Shown: positions 7,797 to 15,187, numbered from the stretch's first letter. The stretch is DNA of 64,000 nt from Bacteroides sp. 224 (GCF_010500995.1 NZ_QVMK01000022.1:1-64000), one strand, 5' to 3'. The notes: generated by a model not told the origin, from the sequence alone. Numbers and translations: made by a program.

Positions 7797-8642
7797 TTAT
7801 TGGGAACTTTTTTCTACCTTATAAAATCGATTTTTATCATACGAGTAACTATATCTATACTCATCCCAATATAAGAAATTTATCCATTTGCCAGTTACCT
7901 CTACACTCATATCGCCATACCAGATATCACTATTGTCTATTTCTATTTTCTTGCAAAGGAGGGAGTCTTCATATACAACAAAATGTTTAGGTAACTGTAG
8001 AATATACCTATTTTGAATAACACCTGGCATGCCTCCGTTCACTTGTTCGTTAAGTCGTTTTCCATGCAATTCGTAGTATAATTCTCCTTTAGCATATTGA
8101 ATTTTCAATGCGCCTTGTTCCCAGAGTGTATGTGTTTTTGTGAGTACATTTTTCATATCGGTTGATAATTCCCGATCAAGTATATTTTCCATTTGGCTGA
8201 TGATCCGGTTATATTGTTTCTCGTTTTCTTCGCCATATAAATTGGCAACATTAAGGTTTAATATTTTGAATTCAGGTTTGCTGAACTCGTCTGCCAGTTG
8301 CATTAACTGTTCTATTCGTAAATGCTGAGCCATTATATGATATCCTTTTTTACCTTGTGTAAGTAACAGTTGGGGCTGTGAAAGTATTGGATCGTATAGT
8401 TCTATTTCAAAATTCTTATTTTCAAGTTCTCCCTGTTTTATACGAATAGCAATGTAATCACTCAGTGATTTTGCAGCACCTTTGTAGTATAGTATGTCGA
8501 AAGTAGAAAATCGTCCATGATTGCGGCAGACGGATAAGTTAACATGTTTTTCTATAAAATAGTGATAACTGCAATCAGTGGCTTGGACAAATCTGGCACT
8601 TGTTAAAAAAAACAACAATAATAACAGTCGATGAGTAGTCAT
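7797..8642 (-). CDS. secreted protein of unknown function
   Basis: 281 residues starting with a Sec signal peptide (MTTHRLLLLLFFLTSARFVQA, cleavage probably after QA before TDC). The mature part is mixed alpha/beta with a charged helical centre (EENEKQYNRIISQMENILDR) and a Tyr-rich C-terminus (LYWDEYRYSYSYDKNRFY). No family recognised. It is probably periplasmic. The gene diverges from the membrane gene at 8754. Confidence 0.6.
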   Translation of the reverse strand: MTTHRLLLLLFFLTSARFVQATDCSYHYFIEKHVNLSVCRNHGRFSTFDILYYKGAAKSLSDYIAIRIKQGELENKNFEIELYDPILSQPQLLLTQGKKGYHIMAQHLRIEQLMQLADEFSKPEFKILNLNVANLYGEENEKQYNRIISQMENILDRELSTDMKNVLTKTHTLWEQGALKIQYAKGELYYELHGKRLNEQVNGGMPGVIQNRYILQLPKHFVVYEDSLLCKKIEIDNSDIWYGDMSVEVTGKWINFLYWDEYRYSYSYDKNRFYKVEKSSQ

Positions 8643-8718
8643 TGTGAATGATCTAAATTAAAATATTGTGCAAGATACGAAAAGACGCAAGAAGACCTGC
8701 TAATTATAAAGAAATGTT

Positions 8719-8726
8719 TATCTTTG
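8719..8726 (+). promoter_or_regulatory. TATCTTTG -7 element
   Basis: Exact TAnnTTTG match 27 bp before the ATG at 8754. Confidence 0.55.
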
Positions 8727-8753
8727 AAAACAGCATATAGATGACTTATAACT

Positions 8754-9245
8754 ATGAATAATGATAAATATTCTAAAGCATTTATCAACTCAGTTCTATT
8801 GTTTATTTGGACTGAGTTTGTGTTTTTTATACTGCTATTCATAGGTATAGTTCCATTGAACTTTAATCCAATTGGGCGATCGCAAAATTGGATAGTAGCA
8901 ATTCATCTATTCTTAATGGTTATAACATTGCTATATGGAATGTTGCAACTTGTTGTGGTTTTCAAAGACGAACAAAAGAAATACAAAATAGTTGTTTTTT
9001 ATGGATTGTGGTGGATGTTTTCCATGTTTTTTTGTGGACTACTATTTACCTATTTAGATATGAAGTTCGGCTATTTTGTATTTGGAGATGATTTGTACAG
9101 GAAAATACTAAAAGATATGTGTAAGAGTTTCGAATTGGGAACTGAGTTGATATTTACATCTTTCCCCTTTAATCTTTTTGTCATAGTATTTTCATTTCTG
9201 CTGCTATATATATCAAACTTTAAAAATAAAAGTAGACGGAAATAG
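8754..9245 (+). CDS. four-helix membrane protein of unknown function
   Basis: 163 residues with about four hydrophobic helices: residues 10-30 (LLFIWTEFVFFILLFIGIV), 45-68, 75-97 and 135-155, with a basic C-terminal tail (FKNKSRRK) predicted to face the cytoplasm. No conserved motif recognised. Its stop codon at 9243-9245 lies one base from the 3' end of the tRNA-like RNA on the opposite strand. Confidence 0.6.
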   Translation: MNNDKYSKAFINSVLLFIWTEFVFFILLFIGIVPLNFNPIGRSQNWIVAIHLFLMVITLLYGMLQLVVVFKDEQKKYKIVVFYGLWWMFSMFFCGLLFTYLDMKFGYFVFGDDLYRKILKDMCKSFELGTELIFTSFPFNLFVIVFSFLLLYISNFKNKSRRK

Positions 9246-9246
9246 T

Positions 9247-9355
9247 AGGCTTAGAAGGACTCGAACCCCCAACGTATCATACCTAGAACCGATACAACCC
9301 TCTCCAATTTTTTGGTAGGAACAAGGGCTCGCTTTACCAGTTTGCGCATAAGCCT
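9247..9355 (-). ncRNA. tRNA-like RNA with long variable arm and oversized anticodon arm
   Basis: On the minus strand a cloverleaf of 109 nt is visible. The acceptor is a perfect 7 bp, AGGCTTA/TAAGCCT (9355-9349 with 9253-9247). The D-arm has stem CGC/GCG and canonical loop AAACTGGTAAA (9346-9330). A class II variable arm GTATC/GATAC lies at 9295-9274. The T-arm is GGGGG TTCGAGT CCTTC (9270-9254), directly against the acceptor. The region where a 17-nt anticodon arm belongs is 34 nt (9329-9296). It pairs as CCCT/AGGG plus TTCC/GGAG with a 12-nt loop, so no normal anticodon is evident. No CCA is encoded. It could be a decayed Leu/Ser/Tyr-type tRNA with an insertion, or a tRNA mimic. Confidence 0.65.
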
Positions 9356-9380
9356 GTATTTAGGATGGATAGGAAAAAGG

Positions 9381-9414
9381 TAAATGGGTAACAAGATCTC
9401 CTATGTTACCCATT
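9381..9414 (-). terminator. intrinsic terminator after the permuted tRNA-like RNA
   Basis: Perfect 11-bp arms AAATGGGTAAC (9381-9391) and GTTACCCATTT (9404-9414) with a 12-nt loop. On the minus strand the stem is followed by ACCTTTTTCC. It separates the two tRNA-like RNAs. Confidence 0.75.
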
Positions 9415-9417
9415 TGG

Positions 9418-9593
9418 GTTTAAGAATTATATAGGCAAATTTACGCTAAAGCTATCTGATATTATGCATAACCAACTTTGCTATTCCCCCATTTTTCAGG
9501 TATTCATTATGAGGGGGAAGGAGGATTCGAACCTCCGTATAATATAAAGGTGTATTTACCTAAATTCTTAAAATTAAAGCTAAACTTCAGCTT
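9418..9593 (-). ncRNA. circularly permuted tRNA-like RNA, YrlA/Y-RNA-like architecture
   Basis: Read on the minus strand, the T-arm comes first (GGAGG TTCGAAT CCTCC, 9536-9520). Next is the 3' acceptor strand TTCCCCC (9519-9513), a 22-nt loop, the 5' acceptor strand GGGGGAA (9490-9484), then a D-arm with canonical loop (GCA AAGTTGGTTA TGC, 9481-9466). The RNA ends close the structure through three nested helices: 9459-9465 with 9539-9545 (7 bp), 9434-9440 with 9554-9560 (7 bp, one G-U) and 9418-9428 with 9563-9573 (11 bp). So the anticodon arm is replaced by a long stem of the two RNA ends, as in bacterial Y RNAs. A further small hairpin lies at 9577-9593. The Y RNA assignment is inference. 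Confidence 0.65.
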
Positions 9594-9673
9594 ATTGACT
9601 TCGACACTAATGCTTACTATCTAGGATTGGATAAACTTAATGCTGATGCTTGTGCTAAAGTCAAGTTTCTTTT

Positions 9674-10483
9674 CTATTTTCCTGTGTGCAGATATTCGAA
9701 GAAGTTTTTAGCTTCGAACTTCGACTCTACAATCTCCACATTATTTGCTTCTTTCAGGGCAATCACTACAGCGGTGAGCAGTTCGCTGCGGCGACGAAGT
9801 ATTTCGGCACGTTCGCGTTGTGAGATCTCGCCCGAGAAATTCTGGATGGTATAATCGCCCAGCTCAATAGGGATAGTCTTCACAGCCACTTGTGGTTTAT
9901 AACCTTCGCTGTTTTTAAGCTGACTCAAGTTGGGGTCTTCAAGAATATAGCTCACCTTCTCGGTCGATTTCTTAATCCCGCTTTGAAGAGGTGTTTCGTA
10001 AATCTCGCGGTTAAGATACATCTCGTTTTCAGATTTTGTCCATATTTCGCTGTCGGAACGGACCGGCAAGCTGGCATACATCTTCTCAAAATCAGTAGAT
10101 TCGAGGAAGCCTTTCAAGCGAAGCAACTCAAGCGAAGATAGTTCGCCAAACGATTTTCCATTCACCACCAACTCGGCTTTGGCTGCTCCTGCCGCATTGG
10201 TAGCTTCGATATTCATTATATCTTGCAGGTATTCGGTATTGTTTTCTACAAACCAGTCGAGCTTTTCTTTTACGGTAGTTACCACAATTTTGTTCTGTCG
10301 TTCAGATGGTTCGTCTATTGTATCGGGGCGAGGCGAATATGTTTTCTTAATTCCTTTAAAACTGCCTTGAGAATCTTTAAAGAATTTAAGGTAGTCTTGA
10401 ATAGCTGCCCGAAAACGACTGGAGGTTGTGTCTACCTTGGCTAAGATAGTAGGTAACAACGTTTTTTTGTCTTTCTTTTCCAT
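9674..10483 (-). CDS. conserved 269-aa protein upstream of tRNA-like RNAs
   Basis: The soluble 269-residue protein opens with a basic helix (MEKKDKKTLLPTILAKVDTT), has a central hydrophilic domain with NAAGAAKAELVVNGKSFGEL and LPVRSDSEIWTKSENEMY, and ends in a long helix (REEANN-like: AVVIALKEANNVEIVESKF) plus FFEYL. From memory it resembles a widespread family of about 270 residues (DUF7873-type) of unknown function that I associate with RNA-repair or tRNA-like RNA contexts. This recollection is unverified. It has its own promoter at 10526-10533. The permuted RNA lies 80 bp after its stop on the same strand, which suggests a functional unit. Confidence 0.6.
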   Translation of the reverse strand: MEKKDKKTLLPTILAKVDTTSSRFRAAIQDYLKFFKDSQGSFKGIKKTYSPRPDTIDEPSERQNKIVVTTVKEKLDWFVENNTEYLQDIMNIEATNAAGAAKAELVVNGKSFGELSSLELLRLKGFLESTDFEKMYASLPVRSDSEIWTKSENEMYLNREIYETPLQSGIKKSTEKVSYILEDPNLSQLKNSEGYKPQVAVKTIPIELGDYTIQNFSGEISQRERAEILRRRSELLTAVVIALKEANNVEIVESKFEAKNFFEYLHTGK

Positions 10484-10525
10484 CTTTATATTGTTTTTAT
10501 TGATTGTTGTTTGTGTTATGCGTCA

Positions 10526-10533
10526 CAAAGGTA
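10526..10533 (-). promoter_or_regulatory. TACCTTTG -7 element
   Basis: CAAAGGTA on the plus strand reads TACCTTTG on the minus strand, 43 bp before the start codon of the 269-aa protein gene. Confidence 0.5.
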
Positions 10534-10554
10534 ATATTTTATTTCATACCTCCA

Positions 10555-11931
10555 TCACTTCACATCCTCTCTTCTGTTTGCTTTCGGCTCTTTCTTATCC
10601 TCTTCGGACGAAATTGTCCAGATTGTGTTTTTATCAACATACTTCTTGTCGTCTACTTTTACAAAGGAGGGGGCATCGGCACCTTCCAATACTTTGTAGC
10701 CTTTATGTTCAGCTTCTGCTCCGTGGTCGGACTTGAGGCGGTAGGAGATGAAGTAAACTTGATTTTTGTCTTTAACAACTTCCAACGATAGTATTTTGAA
10801 AGATTCGCGGTCTATTTCCCGACATTGCTTTAGCGTACCCTCACCGGTAAAGTAAACGTGATTTTTGTCGGCATACCAGTAGTTGTTTTCCAAAGATTGA
10901 AAGCTTGTTACGTCTAAATCGGGGAAAGAGAGCTTCTTCAAGGGAGGCTGAGCAAAGGCATCTATTTCATAAAGATAGTTTTTGTCTTTAAAAAGGGTAG
11001 ATGCGTATCTGTCAACCGATTGGAAAGTAGCCGCATCATAATCTCCATCCAAAGGTTTTATTTTGTTGGGAGTATAGAAGTTGTTTGTTTCAAAGTAAAC
11101 TCCGTTTTTATCCATATAAAAAGGTTCGCGCGGACATTGAAAGGTGGCATAATCGGCCCATTCCAATATCTGATCTTTATAGTATATATGGGTGGAATCT
11201 TTCAGAACATGATAGCTCAGGGTGGTTGCTTTCTTAGGATCTACACCTATCAATTCTTTGCTACCAAAGTAAACTTTTCCGTCTTTCGAATCGTAAAAGG
11301 CTTTGGGGTTGATAAAGAAAGGGGCGATCATTACAGCCATTACCACCAGAAAGATGCCGATTGCTATCCACTTGGTTTTGCGCTTGTTGCCGGCTTGGTT
11401 TCTGTAGATTTCGCCCAGCGAGGCAGGGGTGGAGTTTACAGCATTAGGGTTTATGTAGTTTGTCCATACACCTCTGTCATCTTTTCCCTCCACGGCGTTA
11501 TAATGGTTATATTGCTGAAACTCGGCAATCAGATCTTGAATTTGTTGCGCTTGTTTGGGGCCCACATCAAATTTAGCAAACTCAAACCCGGAGGCTTCCA
11601 CAGTAAGTACACAACCTTGCGCATGGGTTCTAAACGCTAATTTGGTGATTTGGTTTAAGTGTATAGACCGGGCTACGTTTCCTTCTTTGGCTACCATTAA
11701 GTTGTTTTCATCTACTTCGACTGTGTAGGTTCGCGTAGCTATTTTTTTGCATATAGTAAACACAATAAATACGATAGCAAGTGTGGCTCCAAGAGCAATG
11801 TACTGATTGCCATCGGTAAATATCCACTTCATGCAACAAACAAAACCTCCTAACAGTATAACGAAAAGGGTTGGTAATGCAGTGAGTATCAGAATGGTGC
11901 GATTGACACTTTTAATCTTGAATGCTTTCAT
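10555..11931 (-). CDS. DKNYY-repeat membrane protein
   Basis: 458 residues. Two N-terminal membrane segments (about 12-32 and 43-60) are followed by a PH-like cytoplasmic region (65-140), a third membrane helix near 185-208 (WIAIGIFLVVMAVMIAPFF), then an exported tail. The tail carries repeated DKN-(H/Y/Q/G)-V/L-Y units: DKNGVYFE, DKNYLYEID, DKNHVYFTG, DKNQVYFIS. That is the DKNYY family signature, of unknown function. Its start overlaps the end of the upstream zinc-ribbon gene by 20 bp, so the two are translationally coupled. Confidence 0.85.
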   Translation of the reverse strand: MKAFKIKSVNRTILILTALPTLFVILLGGFVCCMKWIFTDGNQYIALGATLAIVFIVFTICKKIATRTYTVEVDENNLMVAKEGNVARSIHLNQITKLAFRTHAQGCVLTVEASGFEFAKFDVGPKQAQQIQDLIAEFQQYNHYNAVEGKDDRGVWTNYINPNAVNSTPASLGEIYRNQAGNKRKTKWIAIGIFLVVMAVMIAPFFINPKAFYDSKDGKVYFGSKELIGVDPKKATTLSYHVLKDSTHIYYKDQILEWADYATFQCPREPFYMDKNGVYFETNNFYTPNKIKPLDGDYDAATFQSVDRYASTLFKDKNYLYEIDAFAQPPLKKLSFPDLDVTSFQSLENNYWYADKNHVYFTGEGTLKQCREIDRESFKILSLEVVKDKNQVYFISYRLKSDHGAEAEHKGYKVLEGADAPSFVKVDDKKYVDKNTIWTISSEEDKKEPKANRREDVK

Positions 11932-12571
11932 TTTCTTGTTCTATTTGTTTGCGCACGTAGGCAGCAGTAATGTATATGTTGATAATTCTGTCTTCGTCTA
12001 CCAATTTGTGGAGCTCCTCTTTCAGATAGGTAGAGGGATGAGTTGAGTAGTTTTCGGCTTGGTTTATTTTCATTACTTTTCCGGTGGTAGATAATGTGTT
12101 TTCGCGTACCCATACGGAGTCGCCTCTCACGGAGTCTACATACATGGATGTTTTTTGTTTGTCGGGCAGTTGGTAGTTTATAACAAGTCCCTCGTCTAAA
12201 TGTTCTACTTCGTTGTGCAGTTTCTCTATTTGTGTCTTGTTGTCCGAAATAATCATATAGGTAAATAAGCAAGCAATTGCCAGAACAAGAAATAACCCGA
12301 CGAAGTGGTATATTCGATAAGGTGTTTCCTTTTGTAGCGCTTCTGCCTTGGGTTGTATGTGCGGCAGGGCTTCGCTTTTATACTTTCCTCCGCATACAGA
12401 GCATTCCAATACCGTTTGTTTGTTGCTTGGCCAAAAGGGGATGTAGACATAGTGGTTCACTCTGCAAATAACACTTAATCGGATGGTTCCTTTGCTGCCA
12501 CAGCCCGGGCAGATGTCGTTGTGGAGTGTCGATCCTTTCTTTATTGTTTTATAATAATATCCGTAAACCAT
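11912..12571 (-). CDS. zinc-ribbon, single-span membrane protein
   Basis: 219 residues from the ATG ending at 12571 (MVYGYYYKTIKK). An upstream frame extends to 12631 but crosses the likely promoter. Two CxxC pairs (CPGCGSKG near 20 and CSVCGGKY near 57) form a zinc ribbon. One membrane helix (FVGLFLVLAIACLFTYMII) follows at about 90, then an extracytoplasmic tail with a coiled-coil start (KTQIEKLHNEVEHL). It is the first gene of a two-gene operon with the DKNYY protein. Role unknown; a membrane sensor or trafficking pair is possible. Confidence 0.7.
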   Translation of the reverse strand: MVYGYYYKTIKKGSTLHNDICPGCGSKGTIRLSVICRVNHYVYIPFWPSNKQTVLECSVCGGKYKSEALPHIQPKAEALQKETPYRIYHFVGLFLVLAIACLFTYMIISDNKTQIEKLHNEVEHLDEGLVINYQLPDKQKTSMYVDSVRGDSVWVRENTLSTTGKVMKINQAENYSTHPSTYLKEELHKLVDEDRIINIYITAAYVRKQIEQENESIQD

Positions 12572-12616
12572 GGTGGTGTTTAGTTGATATGATGATGAGT
12601 GTGTTGGTTTGTGGGG

Positions 12617-12624
12617 CAAAGATA
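12617..12624 (-). promoter_or_regulatory. TATCTTTG -7 element at the edge of the dispersed repeat
   Basis: CAAAGATA on the plus strand is TATCTTTG on the minus strand, 45 bp before the zinc-ribbon start codon. It is part of the conserved leader of the repeat at 12618-12820. Confidence 0.55.
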
Positions 12625-12820
12625 ATATCAACTAACCGATTTCACCCAATCTTCGTAGAACAAATTTCCCCTGCGACATATTTTTGATTGCTTTAGCAAG
12701 ATTTAGCTACGGCCGCAACAGGATTTTGCTACGGCCGTAACAGGATTTTGCCACGGCCGCAACAAGAATTTGCCACGGCCGCAACAAAAGATTGCCACGG
12801 CCGCAACAAAACCTGGCATA
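12618..12820 (-). repeat. dispersed 203-bp repeat with five 22-bp CGGCCG units (copy 1)
   Basis: The first 84 bp (12618-12701) match 43502-43586 with few substitutions. Then five tandem units start at 12702, 12725, 12747, 12769 and 12791, with consensus TTTGCCACGGCCGCAACAAG and period 22 (first unit 23). Each unit has a palindromic core GCYACGGCCGYAAC. The second copy, of the same length and unit number, is at 43502-43704. In both, the array lies upstream of a minus-strand -7-like sequence and gene. Confidence 0.9.
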
Positions 12821-12875
12821 AGAAGCCTCATCATATAAAAAAGGTAAGCGATATGAGTGAATAGAATACTTTGGT

Positions 12876-12883
12876 TATCTTTG
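12876..12883 (+). promoter_or_regulatory. TATCTTTG -7 element, nearly leaderless
   Basis: Exact match ending only 5 bp before the ATG at 12889. Transcription from it would start at or next to the start codon. Confidence 0.5.
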
Positions 12884-12888
12884 CATTC

Positions 12889-13527
12889 ATGAATTATTCT
12901 ACTATATTATTTGATTTTGATTATACTTTAGCCGACTCTTCTCGTGGTATAGTCACTTGTTTTCAAAATGTATTATGTCGACATAATTATTTGAATATAT
13001 CCGATGAAGCAATTAAGCGAACCATTGGTAAAACCCTTGAAGATTCTTTTGCATTATTGACCGGAGTTACCGATAAAGAACAATTGGAGGCATGGCGGAA
13101 AGAATATGTGAAAGAAGCCGATAGCTATATGACTGTAAATACCTTATTGTATCCTGATACACTGCCAGTATTAAAGGAATTGAAACAAAGAGGTATTAAG
13201 ATAGGAATCTTATCAACCAAATATCGTTACCGCATCAAAGAGTTTTTTGATAATTATTTGCCTGCAGAATCGTTTGATATAATCATTGGTGGTGAAGATG
13301 TAGAACATCATAAACCCAGTCCGGAAGGATTGTATAAAGCAATGAAATCATTACTTGTTTCTCCCAATGATGTTTTGTATGTTGGCGATAGTATTGTTGA
13401 TGCTGAAACAGCAGTAGCCGGTGGGGTTGATTTTGTTGGAGTAACTTCGGGAATGACGACTCGGGAAGAGTTGAAGTGTTTTCCAAACAGAAAGATTATT
13501 TCAAATTTAGGAGAACTGCTCTTTTAA
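12889..13527 (+). CDS. HAD phosphatase, phosphoglycolate-phosphatase-like
   Basis: 212 residues from the ATG at 12889. An in-frame TTG 18 bp upstream would overlap the promoter. The HAD motifs are complete: FDFDYTLAD at residue 7 (nucleophile and acid/base Asp), ILSTKYR at about 110, a Lys at HHKPSPEG near 143, and YVGDSIVDAETA near 170. The small helical cap between residues 15 and 80 is typical of the PGPase/beta-phosphoglucomutase group. It is a cytosolic phosphatase with unknown substrate. Confidence 0.88.
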   Translation: MNYSTILFDFDYTLADSSRGIVTCFQNVLCRHNYLNISDEAIKRTIGKTLEDSFALLTGVTDKEQLEAWRKEYVKEADSYMTVNTLLYPDTLPVLKELKQRGIKIGILSTKYRYRIKEFFDNYLPAESFDIIIGGEDVEHHKPSPEGLYKAMKSLLVSPNDVLYVGDSIVDAETAVAGGVDFVGVTSGMTTREELKCFPNRKIISNLGELLF

Positions 13528-13584
13528 TTGTTTTTTGAATTTTATTCTGCGATAAATAAGCCGAAGGGAATGTGAACTATCATT

Positions 13585-13622
13585 CCTATAATAATTATTC
13601 TGTGGAAAATTTAAACAGGCTC
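13585..13622 (-). repeat. 38-bp dispersed sequence, copy 1
   Basis: Its reverse complement starts GAGCCTGTTTAAATTTTCC and is identical at 37 of 38 positions to 44798-44835. It lies in the 288-bp gap between the HAD and GT2 genes, which otherwise holds only the GT2 promoter. Confidence 0.8.
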
Positions 13623-13774
13623 TTATCTGATAGGGATATTTGTTTATGTGAATTTGGGTCAAATAGACTGATTTTGTGTTCTGAAAAGAGTGATTTAGCA
13701 TATTAGAATCATAAACTTTCATCTCTATACGGGAAAAATCCAGATTTTCTACAGAATCAAGTTGTAACTTTGTG

Positions 13775-13782
13775 TATCTTTG
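13775..13782 (+). promoter_or_regulatory. TATCTTTG -7 element of the GT2 gene
   Basis: Exact match 32 bp before the ATG at 13815. No convincing upstream TTTG at the right spacing. Confidence 0.5.
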
Positions 13783-13814
13783 ACGGCTGAAAATAAAATA
13801 TTGTTTGATAAAAT

Positions 13815-14546
13815 ATGAATAAAACAAGTCAGTATCAATTTACTATTATAGTTCCTGTATATGATGAGCAGGATAATATGCTTAGATTGGAATCTGAATT
13901 ATCTTCGTTTTTGAAGATAGCTAAGATGAAGAGTTGCGTTTTGTTTGTGAATGATGGTTCAAAGGATAATAGCGGACAACTCCTCCAAGAAGTATGCATG
14001 CGTCACGATGATATGTTTTATATCTCATTCAAGCAGAATAGAGGCTTGAGTGCTGCTTTAAAAGCAGGTATTGATTATACCAATTCAGAGTATGTAGGCT
14101 ATATAGATGCTGATTTACAAACTTCGCCCGAAGATTTTAATTTGTTATTGGAATATGCTCCTGAATATGCTTTAGCAATGGGTATACGCGCAGGACGTAA
14201 AGATAGTTTCGTGAAAAAACTTTCATCGAAAATAGCCAATAGCTTTCGGCGTATGATGACAAATGATACAGCGCAGGATACCGGATGTCCGTTGAAAGTA
14301 ATTAGAACAGATTACGCCAAACGTATTCCTTTGTTTACAGGAATGCATCGTTTTATCCCCGCTTTAATTCAACTTCAGGAGGGTGGAACTATGAAACAAA
14401 TTCCTGTACGTCATTTCCCACGAATAGCAGGTAAGTCAAAATATCATTTGTGGAATCGGCTTGTGGGTCCATTCAACGATTGTTTTGCATATCGCTGGAT
14501 GAGAAAACGCTATATAAACTATTCAGTAGTTTCCACAAACCTATGA
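13815..14546 (+). CDS. family 2 glycosyltransferase, DPM1/ArnC-like
   Basis: 243 residues with a GT-A fold: IIVPVYDEQDN at the N-terminus, LFVNDGSKDNS for nucleotide binding, YIDADLQTSPED as the DxD region, and QDTGCPLKV near 155 as in polyprenyl-phosphate glycosyltransferases. It probably transfers a sugar from a nucleotide donor to undecaprenyl phosphate on the cytoplasmic face. It has no C-terminal membrane domain. Its stop overlaps the ATG of the next gene (ATGA at 14543-14546), giving tight coupling. Confidence 0.88.
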   Translation: MNKTSQYQFTIIVPVYDEQDNMLRLESELSSFLKIAKMKSCVLFVNDGSKDNSGQLLQEVCMRHDDMFYISFKQNRGLSAALKAGIDYTNSEYVGYIDADLQTSPEDFNLLLEYAPEYALAMGIRAGRKDSFVKKLSSKIANSFRRMMTNDTAQDTGCPLKVIRTDYAKRIPLFTGMHRFIPALIQLQEGGTMKQIPVRHFPRIAGKSKYHLWNRLVGPFNDCFAYRWMRKRYINYSVVSTNL

Positions 14547-15187
14547 ATGAATATCTGATCGTAGGTATAGGGCTTTTTGCACAATTTCTTTTTTCTGCCA
14601 GGCTTTTAGTACAATGGATTGCTTCAGAAAGAGCCCATAAAGTACTTTCTCCGAAACTCTTTTGGCAGCTCAGCATGGGAGCTTCTTTTTTACTGTGTTT
14701 ATATGGATGGCTGCGTAATGATTTTGCCATTATTTTAGGGCAACTCATTTCATATTATATATATATATGGAATTTGCGTGTAAAGGGCTCTTGGGATGTG
14801 TTACCTCATATTATGCGATTCGTATTTATATCAATTCCTATATTGGCAGTTCTTTATTTTCTTTCCCAATGGAATGAAACGGTTATCCACCTGTTTAAAC
14901 AAGAAGACATACCTTTGTGGCTGATAGTATTTGGCGTAATAGGGCAGTTTACTTTTACACTTAGATTTATTTATCAATGGCTCTACTCGCGTAAAGCAGG
15001 CGAGTCGGTTTTACCCATTACATTCTGGGTTATTAGTCTTTCGGGAGCAGCAATGATTGTTAGCTACGCCCTATTACGCAAAGACTTAGTGTTAATAATA
15101 GGGCAATCTACCGGAATTATTGTTTATACTCGTAATATAATGATTGCTTATAGGGCAGAGGTTAAGGATTCTCATTCTTCTCCATAA
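14543..15187 (+). CDS. membrane protein with tandem LAB_N domains
   Basis: 214 residues starting at the ATG that overlaps the GT2 stop. It contains two copies of the domain found at the N-terminus of some lipid-A-disaccharide synthases. The first has LLVQWIASERAHKVLSPKLF then LRNDFAIILGQLISYYIYIW. The second has FIYQWLYSRKAGESVLPITF then LRKDLVLIIGQSTGIIVYTR. Each has about three membrane helices. Such proteins occur beside GT2/GT39 pairs. A role in moving the lipid-linked sugar across the membrane, like ArnE/F, is inference. It overlaps the convergent GT39 gene by 26 bp at the stops. Confidence 0.8.
   Translation: MNEYLIVGIGLFAQFLFSARLLVQWIASERAHKVLSPKLFWQLSMGASFLLCLYGWLRNDFAIILGQLISYYIYIWNLRVKGSWDVLPHIMRFVFISIPILAVLYFLSQWNETVIHLFKQEDIPLWLIVFGVIGQFTFTLRFIYQWLYSRKAGESVLPITFWVISLSGAAMIVSYALLRKDLVLIIGQSTGIIVYTRNIMIAYRAEVKDSHSSP

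Noticed and set aside
9434..9466. A permuted tmRNA with a tag frame ending Ala-Leu-Ala-stop on the minus strand
   Set aside because: The codons GCT TTA GCG TAA occur in the unpaired part of the permuted RNA, but there is no resume codon region, no room for the first pseudoknot, and Bacteroidetes are known to have a one-piece tmRNA with a different tag. The match is probably chance.
9513..9536. An ordinary tRNA ending at the T-arm 9520-9536
   Set aside because: No 5' acceptor strand or D-arm lies upstream on the minus strand within a tRNA length. The matching GGGGGAA and D-arm are downstream, so a normal gene is excluded.
12702..12812. A CRISPR array
   Set aside because: Units are contiguous 22-bp repeats without spacers, and no cas genes are near.
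13507..13827. A 106-residue open frame on the minus strand
   Set aside because: It overlaps the dispersed 38-bp repeat and the promoter of the GT2 gene, has no recognisable domain and an unlikely composition.
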